The notes under the pieces were generated by a model. The model did no database searches, was not told where the DNA came from, and saw only the letters and a program-made list of their open reading frames with translations. The translations under genes were made by a program, and so were the position numbers. From Acidobacteriaceae bacterium (lineage in GTDB: Bacteria; Acidobacteriota; Terriglobia; Terriglobales; Acidobacteriaceae), in the NCBI GenBank assembly GCA_003134855.1, contig PLCS01000009.1:80327-144326 (forward strand): a stretch of 64,000 nucleotides of DNA, written 5' to 3'. Shown one piece after another: positions 35,346 through 43,908 of this stretch. Position 1 is the first letter of the stretch. Every line of letters starts with the position of its first letter.

Positions 35346-36213
35346 TTTAGCGCTTGTTCTGGAACCCTGTGTGGGCGCTATAAAATCTCCGGCTTTGATG
35401 AAGCAGATTGTCGAGACGCCAACAAACCTGAATATGAGTGTCTGCACGGAGCGACAACACTACTTGCACTCACAGTTTTCCACCTGTTCCGCAAACCTGG
35501 TAGCAAAACTCAGCTCCACCACCGTTATGCTCAATAAGCTTGGCTGACGTGAGAATCGCTGGCCTCGCTAACTCGCCGATGTGCGCGCATGAGTGCAGAG
35601 GCTTGCGTCACCACGTCCGTGTGCTGCGCAAAGGTCTTGTGCCACCACGTCCGTGTGCTGCGCAAAGGTCTTGTGCCACCAAGTGTCGAAGCCGCCAGCG
35701 GCGAGATTGATATTCGGAGGAAACTGATCATCGTTCAGCCTGTTGTGTGCAGTGGAGAATTGCCGGCATTGTAGATTAAATTTCTAGCACGAATTCATTT
35801 CGTCCTATTCCGATCTCGAAGTTCATGAGCAGGATCAGGCTGGTGCAGATAAATGCGTCGGCGCTGGGCTCTCACTCGATCAAGTGCTCCTGCGTAGGCC
35901 CAGCCAGACGAAGAGGCTTTCACTGCTGAAGCCATGAGGCAGCATTGAAGGTCTCCGCTACCTTCCCAGACACTTCCCGTGCTGTTAAAATGATCCTCTC
36001 ATCAGGGACGACTAACCATCTGTTCAATTGGATACAGTCATTTCAGCTATACAGATCGACAATCGCAGTGTGCGGCGGTAACCCTTCATGGAGAGGGCCT
36101 TTCCGCGATACGGCAAGATGAGCTTGAACGTATAACGAAAGAATCAATGAAGACACGGTAAAGTCAGTCTGCCGGGTTTGTTGAAAGAGCTCGACGGACA
36201 GAAGTGAGGATTC
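35346..36213. other. Interval with no recognisable gene
   Basis: About 870 bp between the antiporter remnant and the nitroreductase gene. A 34-bp tandem duplication at 35605-35681 is the only clear structure. Short frames on either strand resemble nothing known. The last 150 bp should hold the promoter of the following operon. Confidence 0.5.
35605..35681. repeat. 34-bp tandem duplication
   Basis: The unit at 35639-35672 repeats the preceding unit at 35605-35638 with two mismatches, and its first nine bases start again at 35673. Core words are CACCACGTCCGTGTGCTGCG and CAAAGGTCTT. The period is not a multiple of three, so the duplication shifts any reading frame across it. Confidence 0.85.
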
Positions 36214-36954
36214 ATGATGAATGAAACCATCCGGCTGTTGCAGGCGCATCACAGCAACCGCAACTATAAGACCGACCCAGTTTCCAAGGAGATTCTTGAC
36301 GCTATCATCGAGTGCGCATGTTGTGCTCCGACGTCCATCAACAGCCACGAGATATCGCTCGTGGTGGTGCGCAATGCGGACAGCCGCGCACGCATAGCCG
36401 AAATTGCCGGCGGCCAGCCATGGATTGCGCAGGCTCCGGTGTTCATCGCGGTCATCGTAGACCTCTATAAGACTGGCTTGGGCGTTAAGAAGGCCGGTGC
36501 CGAGCAGGTATTCCAACGCAGCCTTGAAGGGATCCTGGCTGCAGTCAGCGACGCTGGAATTGCGATGGCGACACTCATGACTGCGGCACGCGCTTTCGGT
36601 CTCGGCATCGTCCCCATTGGTGGAATTCGTCGCGACCCGCAGGCAATGATCGATCTGCTTGGGTTACCGTCATACACTTTCCCAGTAGACGGAGTCGTAC
36701 TCGGCTACGTTGCTGAAGAATCTCCGCAAAAGCCCCGTATGCCGATCGAAAGCTTTCGCCATGAGGAAACGTACCATCCAGAAGCGCTGAAGCCGGCGAT
36801 TGACGCCTACGACCGGACCCTCCAGGAGTATTGGCGGAAGATTGGACGCACCGATGGGCTGTCATGGTCGGCAAATATGGCGCAGCACTATGGCACGTTT
36901 TCCCGATTGATCAAGTCTGTTGCCCAAAAGCAGGGCTTCACGATCGAGGTGTAA
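36214..36954 (+). CDS. NfsA/FRP-like NADPH-dependent nitroreductase
   Basis: A 246-aa FMN oxidoreductase. Residues 10-50 show HHSNRNYKTDPVSKEILDAI and CCAPTSINSHEISLVVV; AVSDAGIAMATLMTAARAFGLGIVPIGGIR and FPVDGVVLGYV follow. A C-terminal arm of about 70 residues (YDRTLQEYWRKIGRTDGLSW) is typical of the NfsA/FRP group, which extends over the partner subunit. It probably reduces quinones or nitro-compounds with two electrons. It begins a plus-strand cluster 54 nt before the PIG-L gene. Confidence 0.9.
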   Translation: MMNETIRLLQAHHSNRNYKTDPVSKEILDAIIECACCAPTSINSHEISLVVVRNADSRARIAEIAGGQPWIAQAPVFIAVIVDLYKTGLGVKKAGAEQVFQRSLEGILAAVSDAGIAMATLMTAARAFGLGIVPIGGIRRDPQAMIDLLGLPSYTFPVDGVVLGYVAEESPQKPRMPIESFRHEETYHPEALKPAIDAYDRTLQEYWRKIGRTDGLSWSANMAQHYGTFSRLIKSVAQKQGFTIEV

Positions 36955-37008
36955 CCGGATGAGCGTAGAAAGCGGCAATCGGCTCTGTGATGTTATCGGT
37001 GGAGAACA

Positions 37009-37677
37009 ATGATCCCAGTCCAACACGATGAAGCGATACCCGGCCCTCGCCAGCGCGCCGCTGTTGTCGTCGCCCACCCGGACGACGAGACACTCTGGTG
37101 CGGCGGCTACATTCTGGCTCACCCGGAAATTGATTGGAGGATTGTGACTCTTTGCAGAGCATCCGATCCGGACCGTGCACCAAAGTTCCGCTGGGTCCTG
37201 GAGCAATTGGGGGCAGTGGGTGAGATGGCGGATCTGGATGATGAGCCCGATCAAGCGCCGTTACCAATCGACCAGATTCTGAAAGCCATAACCCGATTAT
37301 TGGCTGGATACAGTTACGGCTTGATTCTCACCCATGGCCCAAAGGGCGAATACACACGTCACCGCCGGCATGAGGAATGCTGCCGAAGCGTGGTTGAACT
37401 TTGGAGATCGGGCAGCATCGCCACAAACCGTCTGTGGCTATTTGCTTACGAAGATGGAGGACACGCGTACTTGCCTCGGGTTCGCGACGACGCGGATCGG
37501 AGGGATATGTTGCCAGAGAACGCCTGGATTGAAAAGCGCCGGCTGATTACCGATGTCTATGGGTATGGACCAGAAAGTTGGGAAGCACAAGCAACTCCGC
37601 GAGAAGAAGGATTCTGGTGCTTTGACTCAGCACAGGCAGCAGCAAAGCGTACGGCAATCAGGGGGCAACAATCGTGA
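37009..37677 (+). CDS. PIG-L family (LmbE-like) deacetylase
   Basis: A zinc-dependent N-deacetylase fold of 222 aa. The metal site is seen in VVVAHPDDETLWCGG near residue 22 and in KGEYTRHRRHEECCRSV, where HxxHE supplies the third ligand. Known members remove acetyl groups from GlcNAc-linked substrates (PIG-L, MshB, BshB). Its stop overlaps the GTG of the next gene, a GT4 glycosyltransferase; this gene pair mirrors bacillithiol/mycothiol-type or glycan assembly. The actual substrate is unknown. Confidence 0.88.
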   Translation: MIPVQHDEAIPGPRQRAAVVVAHPDDETLWCGGYILAHPEIDWRIVTLCRASDPDRAPKFRWVLEQLGAVGEMADLDDEPDQAPLPIDQILKAITRLLAGYSYGLILTHGPKGEYTRHRRHEECCRSVVELWRSGSIATNRLWLFAYEDGGHAYLPRVRDDADRRDMLPENAWIEKRRLITDVYGYGPESWEAQATPREEGFWCFDSAQAAAKRTAIRGQQS

Positions 37678-38816
37678 AAGTACTCGTTTTGAGCGAATAT
37701 CCGGCGCCGGCGGCAGGCTTGGCCCTGCAAGGTGAACTGTTATGCAGGGGCCTGCGTGAGATGGGCGTTGACGTTCACCCGGTTCACTTGGAATCGGACT
37801 TGGAGAAGGAGTGGTACTATCGCTGGTTTCAGCCGGATATCGTGGTTGGCGTGGGGTTCTGGGGCCATCTTCCGCATCTGGTTCTGCACCCGCAGAAGTT
37901 TGGGATGAAGGCCGTGCCATGGCTCGTGGCCGATGGCTATATCGCGCAATACCGTGAAGTGCTGAATGCTCTGCCGCTGATCCTCGTCACCTCCAACTGG
38001 GTGAAGGAAGTCTATATCCGGGATGGCATCAAGGGAGACAACATTGTGGTGCTTCCCGTGGGTTGCGGCACGGACCGCTACGCGCCGCACAGCCGCGATG
38101 ACTTCAAAGTCCAGGCGATTCGCGAGGCTTTGGGAATATCGGAAAACCAATTGATGGTCCTGACCGCCGGCGGCGACGGCGCTTCAAAGGGCGCTCAGGA
38201 GGTCATGCATGCGTTGGCGCTGATCGATAGCGAGGTCCCCGACTGGAGATATGTCTGCAAGGTTTGGCCTCAACCCCGCACTGACCAACAAAACCTGATC
38301 GACCTCAAACTGGCGGCAGATCTGGGCATCGGCAAGAAGGTCATTTTCTCGACTAATGTTGTCTCGCAGAATTTCATGCCCTATTTATTGTCTGCCTGCG
38401 ATATCTACGCTGCACCTTCGCGGCTGGAAGGTTTTGGCATGATTCAGGTGGAGGCGAACGCCTGCGAAAAGCCAGTGATCGCAATCGATGCCATGGCATT
38501 TCGCGACACGATGGTCCATGGCGAGACGGCATTCCTGGCGAAAGTGGCAGAGGAAAGAAAAATTACCGAGGCACTTTACGGCGAAGGGCACGACTACGAG
38601 AAAAGTCATCGTATCGTGTTTCCAAATCCTCGGACAGCCGAATACAGAGCCAGCGTACCGGACATCGCAAAGTATCTTCGTCTTCTCATGCAGGACAGCG
38701 CCTTGCGTCGGCGCATGGGAGAAGCGGGTCGCAGGCGCGTGGTCGATCTATTCGACTATCGCCAGGTTGCCAAGCGGTTCGTGAAAATTGTTTCCGACCG
38801 AATGGGTATCCAGTAG
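37674..38816 (+). CDS. GT4-family glycosyltransferase
   Basis: A retaining GT-B glycosyltransferase, 380 aa. The N-terminal domain is unusual, with WFQPDIVVGVGFWGHLPHLV; the C-terminal Rossmann half shows VLTAGGDGASKGAQEVMHAL, NFMPYLLSACDIYAAPSRLEGFGMIQVEANACEKPVIA with the E(x7)E-type motif and RRRMGEAGRRRVVDLFDY. It starts with GTG at 37674, overlapping the PIG-L stop (GTGA). The nucleotide-sugar donor and acceptor are unknown. A glycosidase follows 54 nt on, so the pair may make and recycle a small glycoside. Confidence 0.9.
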   Translation: MKVLVLSEYPAPAAGLALQGELLCRGLREMGVDVHPVHLESDLEKEWYYRWFQPDIVVGVGFWGHLPHLVLHPQKFGMKAVPWLVADGYIAQYREVLNALPLILVTSNWVKEVYIRDGIKGDNIVVLPVGCGTDRYAPHSRDDFKVQAIREALGISENQLMVLTAGGDGASKGAQEVMHALALIDSEVPDWRYVCKVWPQPRTDQQNLIDLKLAADLGIGKKVIFSTNVVSQNFMPYLLSACDIYAAPSRLEGFGMIQVEANACEKPVIAIDAMAFRDTMVHGETAFLAKVAEERKITEALYGEGHDYEKSHRIVFPNPRTAEYRASVPDIAKYLRLLMQDSALRRRMGEAGRRRVVDLFDYRQVAKRFVKIVSDRMGIQ

Positions 38817-38870
38817 AAAGCAACGAGGACTGAGTGCTGCCCCTTAACCCAGCACTTCATTGAGGAGTCT

Positions 38871-40067
38871 ATGTCTTACGACGATAAATCGCTAATCTCT
38901 ATCGAGCAGGCCAAAGAGGCGGCTCTCCAAATTCTGCTGCACAACGCAAAGGGACCATTTCAAGGACTGCCTCGGACCGCTGGTTGGGGATACCCGGAAC
39001 CCTACACTCGGGACCTGATGATTTCGTCCCTTGGCTTTCTGGTCACTGGCAACCAGCAACTTGCGGATGCTCTGGAACGCACACTGATAACGCTTGCCGG
39101 CAATCAAACGGCGCACGGCCACATCCCATCCCTCGCGCACGATCCAGATAACCGCGGCTCCAGTGACTCGACGCCTCTATTCCTCTTCGGGTTGGCTCTC
39201 TACAGAATATCGAGGAACCAGCCGGAGTTCCTTCTTGAAGCAGCAGAGAAGGCCCGGAAGTGGATGCAGTACCAGAGCCCGGATGACCGGGTGATGGTCG
39301 CCCAGTTGCCCACCAGCGACTGGCGCGATGAACAGTACGTGATGGGCTATGGCCTCTACGTGAATATGCTCGTCTATGCTTGTCTCCGCCTTTATGGTGA
39401 ACACGAGTCCGCCCTGCAACTGCGCGGATTGATGAGCCGTCTGGAGGTCAGTGGGGAGCAAAAGAAAAGCTATGAGCAAGAGGCTCTTGTGGAGCCAACC
39501 GCGCCCTACTATGGACTATTTTCGTACAAGATCATGAGCAGCGACCGCTTCGATCTGCTTGGCAACAGCCTGGCAATCCTGACCGGAATTGCTTCACCGC
39601 AGTGGGCCGCAAATCTGCTGACGTGGATAGAAGCCGAGTGCGAGGCCATGCGGGGGCACGGAGATCTTGCCGTGGATTTGCCGCCCTGCTTGTTTCCTTA
39701 CATTCTGCCCCATCATGTGGATTGGCTGCCACGATACGAGCGCTATAACCGGCCTGGAGACTATCACAACGGGGGTGTGTGGCCATTTATTTGTGGATTC
39801 TACGTTGCGGCGTGCGTAGCCGCAGGGCAGATGGATCTGGCAGAGCGAAAATTATTGGCGCTGACAGAACTGGTCAAGGCGTGGCATGAAAACGCCGCGG
39901 AGTGGGGCTTCAACGAATGGATCCACGCGCAAACCGGCAAACCCAGCGGCCGGGATTGGCAAACCTGGTCGGCCGCTATGTACTTATACGCTGCTGAGTG
40001 TGTGCAGCAACGGAGAACACCGTTCTTCGACGACATACGCGCTGGGAATCTGAGCGCAGCAATGTAG
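38871..40067 (+). CDS. Six-hairpin glycosidase, GH100/amylo-glucosidase-like
   Basis: A 398-aa (alpha/alpha)6-barrel protein. GWGYPEPYTRDLMISSLGFL places an Asp in the position used by glycogen debranching and neutral-invertase enzymes; GSSDSTPLFLFGLALY, NRPGDYHNGGVWPFICGFYVAA and GRDWQTWSAAMYLYAAECVQ are the further marks of this clan. It lacks a signal peptide, so it acts in the cytoplasm. The likely substrate is an oligosaccharide or sucrose-like glycoside. A GH100 assignment rests on the motif pattern only. Last gene of its cluster; a hairpin follows the stop. Confidence 0.75.
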   Translation: MSYDDKSLISIEQAKEAALQILLHNAKGPFQGLPRTAGWGYPEPYTRDLMISSLGFLVTGNQQLADALERTLITLAGNQTAHGHIPSLAHDPDNRGSSDSTPLFLFGLALYRISRNQPEFLLEAAEKARKWMQYQSPDDRVMVAQLPTSDWRDEQYVMGYGLYVNMLVYACLRLYGEHESALQLRGLMSRLEVSGEQKKSYEQEALVEPTAPYYGLFSYKIMSSDRFDLLGNSLAILTGIASPQWAANLLTWIEAECEAMRGHGDLAVDLPPCLFPYILPHHVDWLPRYERYNRPGDYHNGGVWPFICGFYVAACVAAGQMDLAERKLLALTELVKAWHENAAEWGFNEWIHAQTGKPSGRDWQTWSAAMYLYAAECVQQRRTPFFDDIRAGNLSAAM

Positions 40068-40072
40068 TCCTT

Positions 40073-40101
40073 AAACACACTGGCTGAAAGCTGGTGTGTT
40101 T
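40073..40101 (+). terminator. Terminator-like hairpin after the glycosidase
   Basis: AAACACAC (40073-40080) and GTGTGTTT (40094-40101) pair around TGGCTGAAAGCTG, six bases after the stop codon. There is a short T run but no long tract. Confidence 0.5.
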
Positions 40102-40240
40102 GGATACAGCTGAATATCGACTTCGTTTCATCAAGCGAGCGCCATTCTGGGGAGAAGAAGCTCCTTGAGCAGCAGAATTCAGCGAACGGCAAGTGTGCCA
40201 ATTGCAGATTGTCTCAACCGAGGGGTTCACCCCAAAAGAC

Positions 40241-40504
40241 TGTGCCCATTTTTGTGCCCATGCTCCTTCAAAATTAGTCACAATTCAGGCTGTATGGATA
40301 GCGATCAGCGATTTTTGCGCAGCTCGTAAACCTATCTTGTATAGTGGTTTATAGCAAACGATAGTAGCAGGAGGGCTGGTGAATTCGATGGCTCTTAACC
40401 GATAGGTTGTAGGTTCGATTCCTACCGCGTCCACCATAAAATCAATAACTTACAAACTTTCTTCCACTACAGATTGTGCCTAATGTGCCCATTTTTGTGC
40501 CCAT
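40241..40504. repeat. 21-bp direct repeat flanking the tRNA fragment
   Basis: The same 21 bp occur at 40241-40261 and 40484-40504. Each contains two GTGCCCAT words separated by TTTT. On the minus strand the unit can encode MGTKMGT, a kind of repeat I associate with C-terminal ends of tyrosine integrases. That link is inference; the identity of the two copies is seen directly. Confidence 0.8.
40390..40436 (+). tRNA. tRNA-Lys(CTT) 3' half, partial (likely att scar)
   Basis: GGCTCTTAACC carries a CTT anticodon in a normal 7-nt loop; the T arm GTAGG-TTCGATT-CCTAC (40409-40425) is perfect, and the 3' acceptor strand CGCGTCC is followed by A and a genomically encoded CCA (40434-40436). The matching 5' acceptor GGACGCG and D arm are absent upstream, and the anticodon stem fails beyond its two top pairs. 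This is therefore the 3' half of a tRNA gene, the part usually copied by integrative elements as an attachment site. Confidence 0.72.
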
Positions 40505-40689
40505 CGTTTCTTTAGTTTTTCTTCCCAGCGGACACTTTTTCGTGGATGTAGATTTCCGGTTGATAGGAAACTCAATGTGCGCCATATGGATGTATCCTTC
40601 GTAATATGAATGACATCCACGATAACGGCCGTCTACATATCCACGACTCGCGCTAAGCGGTTAAGCAGAACATGTCCCTCGTAACCACG

Positions 40690-40720
40690 GAGAGCTTTCG
40701 GCAGTTAGCCGAAAGCTCTC
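40690..40720. repeat. Perfect 13-bp inverted repeat
   Basis: GAGAGCTTTCGGC and GCCGAAAGCTCTC pair around AGTTA. No T tract follows and no gene lies close by. Confidence 0.75.
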
Positions 40721-41447
40721 TATGCACTCACGTAGCCGCCCTCAATCTCCAAAATTGTTGGAATCATCTTGCGGCGGAGTGTGTCGGGCCAACAGGCGCA
40801 GCGTATATGTCTCGTCGGAACTCTTGCCCGCCCTGTTTTATAGCTCCTCGGTGATTACCTTAAATCCGGCCACTTATGGGTGATCACCAAGGATAGCTGA
40901 GCCGATCGCTTCAGATGGTTTCCCTGCGTCCTGTACCGGCCAGTCGTAATATTTTCCCTCTATCGGACTCACGCTTGGCTGCCCCTGTGAATGGCATTGA
41001 ATGCAAGTGTCGTCAACGGTGATGAAGTCGCCCGAAAGCCACGTCATTTAAGCAGACCGGCACAGACCGCGATTAGGAGAAATGCTGCAAAAGAGACCCA
41101 TGCAAATGTTCGTCCGCTTTTCACCATTGACATGGCGCCTCCGCCACAGAAAGGCGGGATGGATTTAACTTTTCTGAAGCATCGTTCAGCCATACCATTA
41201 CTCCGGTTGGGTTTGCTCTTTGGCTAACGTGGCATCTACAGAATTACATGAATATACGTTTTACTCCAGTCTCCGCCCGCATCCAAATTAATCTAGGGTA
41301 TCAACGAATGCTAGGCGATTCGAGGAGTAATCTCGGAGAGAATTGGAACGTAAACAAGTAGTTTTACGGCGCAGATTCGCGTGTTGGCATGGCGTGCTTG
41401 GAAGCGTGCCGGCGGCGTTACCGCTTCGCCTGTCGGGGCGCTCGCGG

Positions 41448-41474
41448 TGGTCGCAATTGCGGAAATTGCGACCA
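41448..41474 (-). terminator. Hairpin downstream of the GloVer-repeat gene
   Basis: TGGTCGCAATT and AATTGCGACCA form a perfect 11-bp stem with a 5-nt loop, 27 nt beyond the minus-strand stop at 41501. It may end transcription, although a T tract is lacking. Confidence 0.55.
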
Positions 41475-41500
41475 TCGCAAAGACAGCTCGGTAGACCGAG

Positions 41501-42712
41501 CTAGTTCAGACCTATAGAAAGGCCGAAGATGGTGCCGCAACCCTCGCTGCACGCGGTGTTGGCCCCATACTCTGTCGTTCCGTAGAGGATGCCGCTGGTA
41601 CCCTCAACCAGCGTCGAGTAGGGCAATTCACCGTCCGCGCCGTCAAAGGTGTGCAGCGTGGTCAGCGCGCCGCTGGGGGTGATCTTGAAGACGGTGCCCG
41701 TCTTGCTGACCCCGGCCCCGCTTGTGGTCCCGTAGAAGTTTCCGTCCGTGGCCAGAATCAGGCCCGCATCAGGACCGGTGCTGTCCCCGCTGCCGAAGTT
41801 ATGCAGTGTGGTCAGCGTACCGGCGGGAGTGATCTTGAAGACCGTGCCGCCAGCGTTGGAGTTGGCCCCGCCATAGCTCGTTGTCCCGTAGAAATTCCCA
41901 TCGCTGCCCTGAACCAGCGCCGCGTAGGGCTTTTCACCGTCGGTGGCATCGAAGCTATGCAGTACGGTGAGCGTGCCGCTTGGCGTGACTTTGTAGACCG
42001 TGCCAAATCCCGGGTAGTTGGCTCCGCCGAAAACCGTTGTCCCGTAGAAGTTCCCGTCCGTGCCCAGGACCAGAGGCGAAGAGGGCGAGAAGCCGCTTGC
42101 CTGGTTGAAGCTGGCCAGCGTCGTCAGGGTGCCGCTGGTCGTGATTTTGAAGATCGTCCCGCAATGGACGTTATAGGTAGGCCGTATCGTGCATATATTG
42201 GCGCTGCCACGGGAGGTAACTCCGTAAAGCGCTCCATCTTTGCCCTGGACCAGCCCCGCGATGGGGGTTTGGCTGCCAGTGCCAGTCTTGCTGAAGAGTG
42301 CAAGCGTGGTCAGCGTGCCGCTCAGGGTGATTTTGAAGACCGAGCCCGTGTTTGTGAAAGCAAGCCCGCTGGTGGTTCCGTACAGATTTCCATCGCTGGC
42401 CTGGATCAAGGCGCCCTTTGGTTGGGCGCCGTCCGTGCAGCCGCTCTGTGCGCAAAAGCTGTAAATGGTGGTCAGTGCGCCGTTGGGGGTGATCCTGAAG
42501 ACCGTGCCGGCGCTATGGGCTCCGCCCTCGCTCGTTGTCCCGTAGAAGTTGCCGTCCGTGGCCTGAATCAGACCCGCGGTGGAGTTGGCGCCGTCCGTTC
42601 CGTTGAAGCTCAGGAGCGTGGTGAAAGATTGAGCGGCGATTTGAGACGCTGAGGCGCACAGCCAGAGCGTTACTAAAATCATGGACATTCCAAGTTTTTC
42701 TATGGGGGACAT
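41501..42712 (-). CDS. Secreted GloVer-type tandem-repeat protein
   Basis: A 403-aa exported protein. Signal peptide MSPIEKLGMSMILVTLWLC...SQIAAQ. The rest is about eight repeats of roughly 45 residues built on GGxxSxGTVFKITPSGTL, TTLHSFDGADG, then LVQGSDGNFYGTTSYGGA. This is the choice-of-anchor/GloVer repeat found in large acidobacterial and Verrucomicrobia secreted proteins, probably forming a beta-propeller. The function is unknown; adhesion or surface binding is a guess. No C-terminal anchor is present. The leader and ribosome-binding region are almost identical to those of the HAF protein upstream. Confidence 0.87.
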   Translation of the reverse strand: MSPIEKLGMSMILVTLWLCASASQIAAQSFTTLLSFNGTDGANSTAGLIQATDGNFYGTTSEGGAHSAGTVFRITPNGALTTIYSFCAQSGCTDGAQPKGALIQASDGNLYGTTSGLAFTNTGSVFKITLSGTLTTLALFSKTGTGSQTPIAGLVQGKDGALYGVTSRGSANICTIRPTYNVHCGTIFKITTSGTLTTLASFNQASGFSPSSPLVLGTDGNFYGTTVFGGANYPGFGTVYKVTPSGTLTVLHSFDATDGEKPYAALVQGSDGNFYGTTSYGGANSNAGGTVFKITPAGTLTTLHNFGSGDSTGPDAGLILATDGNFYGTTSGAGVSKTGTVFKITPSGALTTLHTFDGADGELPYSTLVEGTSGILYGTTEYGANTACSEGCGTIFGLSIGLN

Positions 42713-42746
42713 TTGCTTTTCTCCTTATTTGGTTGAATCAACCGAT

Positions 42747-43805
42747 TCATTTCAGGCTGAGCAGCACGGCGTGCTCACTGCCGCTGGCATTGGTCGCATC
42801 GCAGAGAATCTGTCCTGAATCGTTGATCGCGACCGCGTCCGTAAGAGTGAAACCTGAACCCGAGGGGATGAGCGTATTGAGATTGACCAGCCCGCTCGCA
42901 GTGGAGATGAAAGGAACGTGTTTTCCCGGCTTGGGCGGATGGTACGAGGTCTGCGGGAAAAACGCAGTGCCCACGACCTGTCCGGTGAGATTGATTGACG
43001 TTGCCCTGCTCGCCACAGCGCCGGTGAACGCGCCTAAGTCGGACCACACGCCGTTTACGAACTTTGCGGCATGGGAAGGAGCGCCCGAGCTAAGGAAGAT
43101 TTGCCCAGCTATCTCGCCGTTGTCGTTGATGGCGAATGCGCTCACAGCGCTCGCTCCCGCAGGAGTGGGAAGCGTGGTCATCTTTCCGCCGGTGAAGAGA
43201 AACTCGCCTGTTGCGCCCGATGCGAGATAGTAGCCGCCAATGATTTGACTGCTATTGTTGATGGCGATGGCGCTTGCCTGAAACGCGCCGGGGGGGCCCA
43301 GGTCTTTCATTTTGCCTCCGCTAAACAGAAACGCATGAAAGTTTGAAGAGGTAAGATACCCGGTTCCCACCACTTCGCCGGAGTCATTGATTCCATTGGC
43401 CTCGGTGCCGGATGGAAACAGGGTTGACGAGTTAATGTTCTGCATGCTGCCGTTGGTGAAAATGAAAGCCTGGGGATCAAAACTGGCGCTGGAATCGTAG
43501 GAGTTCCACCCGGCAACCTCCCCGGAGCTGTTGATGGCGGTTGCCAGTGAAACACTGCTTCCAAGCGTGCTGATACTCGTCGCCTTTCCGCCACTGAAGA
43601 TCGTTGCAATCGCGGCGGTTGGCCCTTCAGAAACGCCTGCCGCCTCGCCTGCATCGTTGAGTGCGTAGGCTTTGGAGACAGAGTCTCCGGGCAGTGTGCC
43701 GAGGTCTTTGATGGCATATGTTTGTGCCGTGCTTTGAGACGTTGAGGCGCACAGCCAGAGCGTTGCTAACATCATCGACATTCCAAGTTTTCCTGTGGGG
43801 GACAT
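42747..43805 (-). CDS. Secreted HAF-repeat protein
   Basis: A 352-aa exported protein. ATG at 43805 follows AAGGAGAG and begins the signal peptide MSPTGKLGMSMMLATLWLC...SQSTAQ. After YAIKDLGTLPG come HAF-family repeats of 45-60 residues: YALNDAGEAAGVSEG, AINSSGEVAGWNSY, GINDSGEVVGTGYL, AINNSSQIIGGYYL, AINDNGEIAGQIF and AINDSGQILC. HAF repeats are expected to form beta-propellers outside the cell; their role is not established. It lies 34 bp upstream of the GloVer gene on the same strand, probably in one transcript. Confidence 0.87.
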   Translation of the reverse strand: MSPTGKLGMSMMLATLWLCASTSQSTAQTYAIKDLGTLPGDSVSKAYALNDAGEAAGVSEGPTAAIATIFSGGKATSISTLGSSVSLATAINSSGEVAGWNSYDSSASFDPQAFIFTNGSMQNINSSTLFPSGTEANGINDSGEVVGTGYLTSSNFHAFLFSGGKMKDLGPPGAFQASAIAINNSSQIIGGYYLASGATGEFLFTGGKMTTLPTPAGASAVSAFAINDNGEIAGQIFLSSGAPSHAAKFVNGVWSDLGAFTGAVASRATSINLTGQVVGTAFFPQTSYHPPKPGKHVPFISTASGLVNLNTLIPSGSGFTLTDAVAINDSGQILCDATNASGSEHAVLLSLK

Positions 43806-43908
43806 TTGTTTTCTCTCCTTATTCGGTGGCGTTCTTCGGTTGACTTCAGGGTGAGGATTCCGGCGCGCCCGAATCGCAGCAGCGCGCCGTCCCGCTTCCA
43901 GATCAGTG

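Larger units (their letters stand above)
40068..41500. other. Gene-poor scar region with tRNA and repeat fragments
   Basis: About 1.4 kb without an acceptable gene. It holds a terminator-like hairpin, a tRNA-Lys 3' half flanked by a 21-bp direct repeat, a perfect 13-bp inverted repeat at 40690-40720, and two copies of a GGTGATYACC word at 40850 and 40879 around AATCCGGCCACTTAT, which resembles the ends of some insertion sequences. It reads as debris from past integration. Confidence 0.6.
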
